Part shown: positions 1 through 5,090 of the stretch, piece after piece
Layout of the letters: every line of letters starts with the position of its first letter
Numbering within the stretch: the stretch's first letter is position 1
Source: Carnobacterium_A sp049673005
GTDB lineage: Bacteria; Bacillota; Bacilli; Lactobacillales; Carnobacteriaceae
DNA: 5,090 nucleotides
Direction: 5' to 3'
Assembly (NCBI RefSeq): GCF_049673005.1
Contig: NZ_JBATXB010000052.1
Span: 1 to 5,090, forward strand
The notes under the pieces: model-generated
Databases searched by the model: none
Told to the model about the DNA's origin: nothing
What the model saw: the letters and a program-made list of their open reading frames with translations, nothing else
Translations under genes and position numbers: made by a program

Positions 1-1865
1 TTAATACAGGTCAACATTTTGATAGTTACTTAGCGCTAGGTTGTTCTTTTGAAAATTATGAGGGAACAGAAGGATTTCGGTTTACTGTGTGGGCACCAAA
101 TGCGAAAATGGTGTCTATAGTAGGAGATTTTTGCGACTGGACTAATGGATTAGAGATGGAAAAAGTAAACGAAACAGGATCTTGGACAATTTTTACACCC
201 AATGCAAAAGAAGGACAGTGTTATAAATATTTAATTGAGCAAGCAAACGGAGAAATCAAATTAAAAATAGATCCTTATGCTTATGCATTTGAAGTTCGTC
301 CTAAAGATGCATCAATTGTAAAAGATTTGACACAAAAAAAATGGCAAGATAGTTTATGGATGGCTAATAAAAAAAGATACAACCATGCAACTCGACCTAT
401 GGCTATTTATGAAGTTCATTTAAGTTCATGGAGATGCCATGATGATGGTTCATGGTATACCATTTCCGAATTACAAGAAGAACTCATCTCATATGTAAAA
501 GAGATGGGCTATACACACATAGAATTTATGCCACTAATGGAACATCCACTTGACGCTTCGTGGGGGTATCAATTAACTGGCTACTATGCTATTTCATCTA
601 AATACGGAACAATGGAAGAATTCCAAAATTTTGTTGAGGCCGCTCATCAAGTGAATTTAGGTGTCATTATGGATTGGGTGCCTGGTCACTTTAATCGGAA
701 TGATTATGGTATGGCTTATTTTGATGGAACGGCTCAATTTGAATACACGGATACAAATCAAGCTCAAAATGTTAGATGGGGAACCATGAACTTTGATCTA
801 GGAAAAGATCAAATTCACAGTTTTTTGATTTCTAACGCTTTATATTGGTTAGAACAATTTCATCTAGATGGATTAAGAGTTGATGCTGTTTCAAGCATGT
901 TGTACTTAGACTACGATGAAGGTCCATGGACACCGAATGAAGATGGAAGCAATCATAATCGTGAAGGTGTAAACTTTATTAAAAAATTGAATTCAGTAAT
1001 TTTAGAAAGACACCCACAAACATTAATGATTGCAGAAGAGAGTACAGCATGGTCAAATGTGACTAGTCCTGTAGACCAAGGCGGATTAGGATTTAATTAC
1101 AAGTGGAACATGGGATGGATGAACGATACGCTAAAATTTTTTGAATTAGAACCTCACCAAAGAAAAGACCACTTTAATTTAATCACATTTTCATTTATGT
1201 ACGCATTCAATGAACGCTATATATTGCCTTTTTCTCATGATGAAGTTGTTCACGGAAAGAAATCATTGATGCATAAAATGCCAGGAGACCGATACAATCA
1301 ATTTGCAGGATTAAGAGTGATGGAAGCCTTTAAAATGACTCATCCAGGCAAGAAGTTAGACTTCATGGGAAACGAGTTTGGTCAATTTCTAGAATGGCGT
1401 GTTCATTCTGAATTAGAATGGACAAGTCTAGAAGATAATCAGAATAATAAACACAGTTATTTCACTAAAAAAATCAATGAAATGTATAAAAAAGAACGTG
1501 CTTTATGGGAATTGGATCATGATCCATCAGGAATCGAAATAGTAGATGCAGATAATGCAGAGCAAAGTATTTTGACTTTTATTAGAAAAGGCAAGAAGCC
1601 ACGTGATTTCTTAATCATTCTATGTAACTTCATGCCTATCGAACGACCTAACTTTAAAGTTGGCGTTCCTTATGAAGGGACTTATGAAGAACGTTTAAAT
1701 ACAGAAATGAGTGAATTTGGAGGCGTATGGACGAAAGATCAAGGTCTTTTAAAAACAATCAATGAATCGGTGAACCATCAAGAAAATCATGTTGAACTTA
1801 TTCTTCCAGCAATGAGTGTAGTAATTTTAAGACCTAAAAGAATAAAAGGTGTTCCGAAAGGCTAA
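1..1865 (+). CDS. glgB: 1,4-alpha-glucan branching enzyme GlgB (5' end missing)
   Basis: Cytoplasmic GH13 enzyme that cuts alpha-1,4 glucan chains and re-attaches the pieces through alpha-1,6 bonds, giving branched glycogen. The frame is open from base 3 with no start codon visible; 620 residues are seen. The GTG at 87 is the Val of the conserved VWAPNA motif and not a start. Domains in visible numbering: CBM48-type N-terminal beta domain about 23-110, catalytic barrel from IYEVHLSSWR (about 135) to about 500, then a C-terminal beta domain. Catalytic motifs are intact: DWVPGHF (D224), DGLRVDAV (nucleophile D294), AEEST (acid/base E345) and FSHDEVVHGK (H412, D413). Spacing of the trio closely matches E. 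coli D405/E458/D526. The offset of about 112 suggests a short Bacillus-type enzyme without the extra E. coli N1 domain, so perhaps only 10-25 residues are missing. That last point is inference, because the upstream DNA is not shown. Ends at TAA 1863-1865, 55 bases before glgC. Confidence 0.97.
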   Translation, partial: NTGQHFDSYLALGCSFENYEGTEGFRFTVWAPNAKMVSIVGDFCDWTNGLEMEKVNETGSWTIFTPNAKEGQCYKYLIEQANGEIKLKIDPYAYAFEVRPKDASIVKDLTQKKWQDSLWMANKKRYNHATRPMAIYEVHLSSWRCHDDGSWYTISELQEELISYVKEMGYTHIEFMPLMEHPLDASWGYQLTGYYAISSKYGTMEEFQNFVEAAHQVNLGVIMDWVPGHFNRNDYGMAYFDGTAQFEYTDTNQAQNVRWGTMNFDLGKDQIHSFLISNALYWLEQFHLDGLRVDAVSSMLYLDYDEGPWTPNEDGSNHNREGVNFIKKLNSVILERHPQTLMIAEESTAWSNVTSPVDQGGLGFNYKWNMGWMNDTLKFFELEPHQRKDHFNLITFSFMYAFNERYILPFSHDEVVHGKKSLMHKMPGDRYNQFAGLRVMEAFKMTHPGKKLDFMGNEFGQFLEWRVHSELEWTSLEDNQNNKHSYFTKKINEMYKKERALWELDHDPSGIEIVDADNAEQSILTFIRKGKKPRDFLIILCNFMPIERPNFKVGVPYEGTYEERLNTEMSEFGGVWTKDQGLLKTINESVNHQENHVELILPAMSVVILRPKRIKGVPKG

Positions 1866-1876
1866 TTGAATCTAAA

Positions 1877-1895
1877 AAGGAGGATAGGGGGAGAG
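1877..1895 (+). promoter_or_regulatory. Two purine-rich ribosome-binding-site candidates before glgC
   Basis: AAGGAGG at 1877-1883 is a near-perfect match to the 16S rRNA 3' end but ends 37 bases before the glgC ATG at 1921, far beyond the usual 5-12. A second run, GGGGGAGAG at 1887-1895, is placed well for the ATG at 1901, which opens only a 7-codon ORF. No purine-rich site lies in the 20 bases just before the glgC ATG. Either glgC is reached by coupling from the mini-ORF, or RNA folding shortens the spacing. The sites themselves are seen directly; how they are used is inference. Confidence 0.6.
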
Positions 1896-1913
1896 TTAGT
1901 ATGAAGCTCTTCC
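1889..1913 (+). promoter_or_regulatory. Possible RNA hairpin in the glgB-glgC spacer
   Basis: GGGAGAG (1889-1895) can pair with CTCTTCC (1907-1913) over 7 base pairs, six Watson-Crick and one G-U. The 11-base loop contains the ATG at 1901. If formed, it would hide the second purine run. It would also leave only 5 + 7 unpaired bases between the upstream AAGGAGG and the glgC ATG, a workable spacing. It is not a terminator: no U-run follows. A 7-bp stem with one wobble can arise by chance, and no folding energy was computed. Confidence 0.35.
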
Positions 1914-1924
1914 AAGTGATATGA
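1901..1924 (+). CDS. Possible 7-codon leader mini-ORF overlapping the glgC start
   Basis: ATG at 1901 opens the frame MKLFQVI and stops at TGA 1922-1924. The TGA overlaps the glgC ATG as ATGA, the classic arrangement for termination-reinitiation coupling. A purine run at 1887-1895 is at suitable distance for this ATG. The peptide has no recognisable similarity and no run of one amino acid typical of attenuators. It may be a real leader, a remnant of an older glgC start in another frame, or chance. Translation is unproven. Confidence 0.25.
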   Translation: MKLFQVI

Positions 1925-3072
1925 CAAAAATTGAAACGCTAGCAATGATTTTAGCAGGTGGACAAGGTTCGCGGCTAGGAAAATTAACGAAAGAAATAGC
2001 TAAACCAGCAGTACCTTTTGGTGGGAAGTATCGTATTATTGATTTTGCCTTAAGCAATTGTGTTAATTCAGGAGTTAAAAACGTTGGAGTTGTAACTCAA
2101 TATCAGCCTAGAGAATTAAATAGCCATGTGGGTAATGGGTCATCGTGGGGATTAAATATTCATAATGGAGGGGCAACAATACTTCAACCGTATGCTAGTG
2201 TTGATGGCGAAAAGTGGTTCAAGGGAACTGCTAATGCCATTTATCAAAATAGTAGTTTTATCGACCAGCATAATCCAGATTATGTCTTAATTCTTTCAGG
2301 AGATCATATTTATAAAATGGATTACCAAGAGATGTTAGATTTTCATAAATTAAAAAAAGCAGCGTTAACGGTTGGTGTTATACCTGTTCCAATTGAAGAA
2401 GCGCCACGTTTTGGAATTATGAATACAGATCAGACCGGTCGCATTATTGAATTTGAAGAAAAACCTGCTGAACCTAAGAGTAACTTAGCTTCAATGGGTG
2501 TTTATATATTCGATTGGGCCTTATTAAAAAAATACCTAGTTGAAGATCAAGCGAAAAGAAGAGAATTAGAAGACTTTGGTAAAGATGTTATTCCAGCTTA
2601 TCTAGGAAATGGCGAAAGTATTTTTGCGTATGCTTTTACTGATTATTGGAAAGACGTTGGAACAATTGAAAGTTTGTGGGAAGCAAATATGGAATTTTTA
2701 GATCCTACTCATGCATTAAATATTCGAAACTCAGATTGGCGTATCTATACTCAAAGTCCATCATCTCCGCCACAATTTTTAACAGCCACGTCAAAAGTGA
2801 CAGACGCAATGATAGTCGATGGTTGTTATATAGCAGGAGAAGTTACTCATTCCATTTTGTCTCATAATGTTAAAGTAGGAAAAGGGTCTACCATCAAGAA
2901 CAGCATCATTATGGCCGATGTAACAATTGGAGAAAATGTAACTATTGACTACGCTATTATTGGAGATAACGCTAAGATTCATGATGGCGCAACGGTTGTT
3001 GGGAAAGAAAAAGAAATTATGGTTGTAGGATATAACGAAGAGATAGGAGGACTAACAGATGAAGAAAAATAA
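1921..3072 (+). CDS. glgC: Glucose-1-phosphate adenylyltransferase GlgC, catalytic subunit
   Basis: Makes ADP-glucose and pyrophosphate from ATP and glucose-1-phosphate, the committed step of bacterial glycogen synthesis, in the cytoplasm. The 383-residue length is normal. The nucleotidyltransferase domain starts with LAGGQGSRL (11-19) and AKPAVPF (27-33). R18 and K28 match E. coli R32 and K42, needed for catalysis. SGDHIYKMDY (126-135) carries D128, the equivalent of catalytic D142. EFEEKP (177-182) carries K181, the equivalent of the glucose-1-phosphate-binding K195. A left-handed beta-helix of hexapeptide repeats covers about 293-360. E25 stands where E. coli has the fructose-1,6-bisphosphate-linked K39, so activator response may differ. 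Start: ATG 1921 is the only choice that keeps a normal N-terminus, since this frame has a TAG at 1897-1899 and no start codon between; it lacks a close ribosome-binding site. The 3' end overlaps glgD by 14 bases. Confidence 0.97.
   Translation: MTKIETLAMILAGGQGSRLGKLTKEIAKPAVPFGGKYRIIDFALSNCVNSGVKNVGVVTQYQPRELNSHVGNGSSWGLNIHNGGATILQPYASVDGEKWFKGTANAIYQNSSFIDQHNPDYVLILSGDHIYKMDYQEMLDFHKLKKAALTVGVIPVPIEEAPRFGIMNTDQTGRIIEFEEKPAEPKSNLASMGVYIFDWALLKKYLVEDQAKRRELEDFGKDVIPAYLGNGESIFAYAFTDYWKDVGTIESLWEANMEFLDPTHALNIRNSDWRIYTQSPSSPPQFLTATSKVTDAMIVDGCYIAGEVTHSILSHNVKVGKGSTIKNSIIMADVTIGENVTIDYAIIGDNAKIHDGATVVGKEKEIMVVGYNEEIGGLTDEEK
3044..3050 (+). promoter_or_regulatory. Ribosome-binding site of glgD inside the glgC 3' end
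   Basis: TAGGAGG, 8 bases before the glgD ATG at 3059. It lies within the last codons of glgC and fixes the glgD start. The overlap means that ribosomes finishing glgC pass directly over this site. Confidence 0.85.
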
Positions 3073-4234
3073 AATTAGCGCTATTTTAAATTTAAAAGAG
3101 GACGATTTGAAACTGTTGCCTCTTACAGAAAAACGTTCCGTTTCATCTCTACCTTTTGGTTGTCGGTATCGTTTAATTGACTTTCCATTTACTAGTCTTC
3201 ATAATGCTTCAATCGATTCTGCAGCCTTCTTTATAGCCGGTAATGGACGCTCACTGCATGATCATATCCGCAGTGGAGCTTCATGGGGGTTGGATTCATC
3301 AATTGGTGGAGGGTTATTTCCACATACTGAAACAGCTATAAGAGAAGCAGTAGAAATGGAGAAAGTTGATCAAATAAATAGTTTTTACCATGATCAAATC
3401 CATTATGTTATGCGCTCTAAATCAGAGTATGTTGTAATGATGGGGAGTAAAATGTTAAGCAATATCGACATATTAGCACTTTTACGCTACCATCAGGAAA
3501 AAGAAGCTGATGTAACAGTCGTATACAAAAATATGGTCCAACCTGATTATGTTGGAAGTGAGGATGAAACGTATCTTTTATTTGAAAGTCAGGTAACGGA
3601 TAGGATAACGAATTTAGTTTCTTTCGACAAACTAGACTCAAACCTAAAAAAAGCTCCAGTAAATATGGATATTGCGATTATGACTTCTGAAAAATTTGTT
3701 GAATTGGCTACCAAAGCAGGGAAAAGTAAGGTCAAGAGTGAAACAACACTTCTGTATAAGGAGCACTTAGATAAAGTAAACGTTGTTGGCTATGAATACA
3801 CAGGATATTTGAAAAATATCAATAGCATAAAAAGTTATTTTGAAGCCAATATGGATATGCTGAATGAGTCTAATTACAATGCGCTATTAAATAGAGGAGA
3901 TTCTATTATTACTAAAGTTAAAAATGGAGCTCCAACATTCTATTCAAAAGATGCCAAAGTCAAAAATTCACAGTTTGCAAGTGATTGTCTTATTGAGGGA
4001 GAAGTTGAAAATTCATTAATTTTTCGTAAAGTGACGATTGCAAAAGAAGCTAAAATAAATCATTCCATTATCATGCAAGGTAGTCAAGTTGGAAAAGGAG
4101 CTTCTCTAGAATATGTCATCTTAGATAAGGGTGTCAGGATTGGAGAAAATGTTCACTTAAAAGGAACAGCTGATAATATTAAAGTCATTAAGAAAAACAC
4201 TGTCGTTGAGCCAGAGAGAGGGGCCAAAGTCTAA
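3059..4234 (+). CDS. glgD: GlgD, non-catalytic regulatory subunit of ADP-glucose pyrophosphorylase
   Basis: A 391-residue paralogue of GlgC with the same fold: nucleotidyltransferase-like domain (landmark PFGCRYRLIDF, 32-42) and C-terminal hexapeptide beta-helix (about 299-369). Catalytic positions are lost. The LAGGQGSRL glycine-rich loop is replaced by LNLKEDDLK (10-18), AKPAV by SVSSL (27-31, so the essential Lys is V28), the GDH catalytic Asp triplet by GSK (129-131, S130), and no EKP glucose-1-phosphate motif remains. This is the known state of Firmicutes GlgD, which in studied species (e.g. Streptococcus mutans, Geobacillus stearothermophilus) associates with GlgC and raises its activity or alters its regulation. 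The same role here is inferred. It overlaps glgC by 14 bases, which favours paired production of the two subunits, and its TAA directly abuts the glgA ATG. Older annotations often call such proteins glucose-1-phosphate adenylyltransferase; independent catalysis is unlikely. Confidence 0.95.
   Translation: MKKNKISAILNLKEDDLKLLPLTEKRSVSSLPFGCRYRLIDFPFTSLHNASIDSAAFFIAGNGRSLHDHIRSGASWGLDSSIGGGLFPHTETAIREAVEMEKVDQINSFYHDQIHYVMRSKSEYVVMMGSKMLSNIDILALLRYHQEKEADVTVVYKNMVQPDYVGSEDETYLLFESQVTDRITNLVSFDKLDSNLKKAPVNMDIAIMTSEKFVELATKAGKSKVKSETTLLYKEHLDKVNVVGYEYTGYLKNINSIKSYFEANMDMLNESNYNALLNRGDSIITKVKNGAPTFYSKDAKVKNSQFASDCLIEGEVENSLIFRKVTIAKEAKINHSIIMQGSQVGKGASLEYVILDKGVRIGENVHLKGTADNIKVIKKNTVVEPERGAKV
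4214..4223 (+). promoter_or_regulatory. Probable ribosome-binding site of glgA inside the glgD 3' end
   Basis: The purine run GAGAGAGGGG lies 11 bases before the glgA ATG at 4235. It is a weaker match to the 16S rRNA 3' end than the glgD site, so coupling to glgD termination (TAAATG junction at 4232-4237) may help glgA initiation. Confidence 0.55.
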
Positions 4235-5090
4235 ATGACAATAAATGTATTATTTGCAGCAGCAGAATGTGCGCCCTTTTTTAAATCAGGAGGATTAGGT
4301 GATGTTGCGGGAGCTCTACCAAAAGAACTTATCAAGCAAGGAATAAATGTACAAGTTGTTTTGCCTTTTCATACTACGATGCCTCAAAAATTTAAAGATA
4401 AACTAGAAGACGTTTTGCAGTTTGAAGTAAAAGTCGGATGGAGAAATCAATTTTGTGGAGTAAAGAAATTAATTAATGATAAAGTAACCTATTATTTTAT
4501 TGATAACCTGTATTATTTCGATCGACCTAATTTATATGGATACGAAGATGATGGAGAGCGGTTCGCATTCTTTTCTCAAGCTGTTTGTGAAATGATGGAG
4601 AAAATTGACTTTATACCGGATGTGCTTCATTTAAATGATTGGCATACGGCTATTATTCCAGTTTTATTAAAAGATAAATACCATTGGATAAAAAACTATC
4701 AGAAGATAAAAACAATTTTAACTATTCATAATCTGCAGTTTCAAGGAATATACAACCAAGCGGTTTTATCAGATTGGTATGGCATTGGGTATAATACTTT
4801 TCATGAACATGGATTAAAATATTATGAAGATTTAAATGTTTTAAAAGGTGGGATTTTCTACGCAGATAAGGTGACGACAGTAAGTCCAACATATGCCGAA
4901 GAAATTCAAACACCTTATTTCGGAGAACAGTTAGATGGCGTTTTGCGTCAAAATAAAGATAAAATAAGTGGGATTCTAAACGGCATCGACTATGAAGAAT
5001 TTAATCCTGAAACAGATGGGAAAATCAAACATCATTTTACCGCTAAAGACTTAAGTGGTAAGGCTAAAGATAAATCGTTGCTACAAGAAA
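4235..5090 (+). CDS. glgA: Glycogen synthase GlgA (3' end missing)
   Basis: ADP-glucose-dependent GT5 glycosyltransferase that extends alpha-1,4 glucan chains in the cytoplasm using the product of GlgC/GlgD. 285 complete codons are visible with no stop, about 60% of the usual 475-480 residues; the open frame continues past the window edge. The N-terminal Rossmann domain is diagnostic: AAAECAPFFKSGGLGDVAGALP (8-29, split here as AAAECAPFFK then SGGLGDVAGALP), where K17 matches the ADP-glucose-binding K15 of E. coli. HLNDWH follows (132-137; H137 matches E. coli H161), then HNLQFQG (165-171), VTTVSPTYAEEI, and LNGIDYEEFNP (248-258). The C-terminal domain with the catalytic Lys and Glu lies beyond the window, so completeness cannot be judged. 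Start: ATG 4235 gives the standard MxxNVLFAAAE N-terminus and directly follows the glgD TAA (zero spacing). Confidence 0.96.
   Translation, partial: MTINVLFAAAECAPFFKSGGLGDVAGALPKELIKQGINVQVVLPFHTTMPQKFKDKLEDVLQFEVKVGWRNQFCGVKKLINDKVTYYFIDNLYYFDRPNLYGYEDDGERFAFFSQAVCEMMEKIDFIPDVLHLNDWHTAIIPVLLKDKYHWIKNYQKIKTILTIHNLQFQGIYNQAVLSDWYGIGYNTFHEHGLKYYEDLNVLKGGIFYADKVTTVSPTYAEEIQTPYFGEQLDGVLRQNKDKISGILNGIDYEEFNPETDGKIKHHFTAKDLSGKAKDKSLLQE

Noticed and set aside
87..89. GTG at 87 as the start of glgB
   Set aside because: It encodes the Val of the conserved VWAPNA motif. The frame stays open to base 3 and the upstream residues (NTGQHFDSYLALG, then GFRFT) match the family N-terminus.
2676..2867. 63-codon + strand ORF inside glgC
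   Set aside because: It is out of frame with the well-conserved glgC, shows no recognisable protein features, and has low-complexity Ser/Tyr-rich content typical of a shadow frame.
2791..2982. Antisense 63-codon ORF in the 3' part of glgC
   Set aside because: Opposite-strand shadow of the beta-helix coding region, with no supporting motif.
3417..3641. Antisense 74-codon ORF inside glgD
   Set aside because: Opposite-strand shadow of the conserved GlgD coding region; no recognisable domain.
4767..4795. TATAAT at 4790-4795 as an internal promoter
   Set aside because: The hexamer is perfect, but no TTGACA-like -35 lies 16-18 bases upstream. In AT-rich coding DNA such a hexamer is expected by chance.
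4722..4913. Antisense 63-codon ORF inside glgA
   Set aside because: Fully covered by the glgA frame, which carries the GT5 motifs; no evidence for a gene on the other strand.

Overview
This window lies inside a bacterial glycogen-biosynthesis operon of the Firmicutes type, with gene order glgB-glgC-glgD-glgA, all on the + strand. The DNA is clearly AT-rich. The ribosome-binding sites are strong purine-rich Firmicutes types (AAGGAGG, TAGGAGG). A separate GlgD next to GlgC is a Firmicutes trait. Together these point to a low-G+C Gram-positive, perhaps a member of the Lactobacillales (Carnobacterium/Enterococcus-like) or a Bacillus relative. The genus is a guess from general appearance.

Layout: positions 1-1865 hold glgB (branching enzyme), whose 5' end is cut by the window edge. 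Its reading frame is open from base 3, so the GTG at 87 is an internal valine and not the start. A 55-base spacer follows, which holds an AAGGAGG, a second purine run, a possible 7-codon mini-ORF and a possible hairpin. Positions 1921-3072 hold glgC (ADP-glucose pyrophosphorylase, catalytic subunit). Positions 3059-4234 hold glgD (a GlgC paralogue that has lost its catalytic residues), overlapping glgC by 14 bases. glgA (glycogen synthase) begins at 4235, directly after the glgD stop codon, and runs off the right edge with 285 complete codons visible. There is no gene-free stretch over 300 bases, and I saw no RNA gene, mobile element, CRISPR array or terminator.

How the genes work together: GlgC, probably in a complex with GlgD, makes ADP-glucose from glucose-1-phosphate and ATP. 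GlgA adds that glucose to growing alpha-1,4 chains, and GlgB introduces alpha-1,6 branches. In related bacteria a glycogen phosphorylase gene (glgP) often follows glgA, but that lies outside this window. The overlaps and zero spacing among glgC, glgD and glgA suggest one mRNA with coupled translation.

The window is an ordinary metabolic operon and I found no undescribed system. The most interesting spot is the glgB-glgC junction. There the glgC start codon has no ribosome-binding site at normal distance and overlaps the stop of a mini-ORF in an ATGA arrangement, and a potential hairpin could bring the upstream AAGGAGG close to the glgC start.
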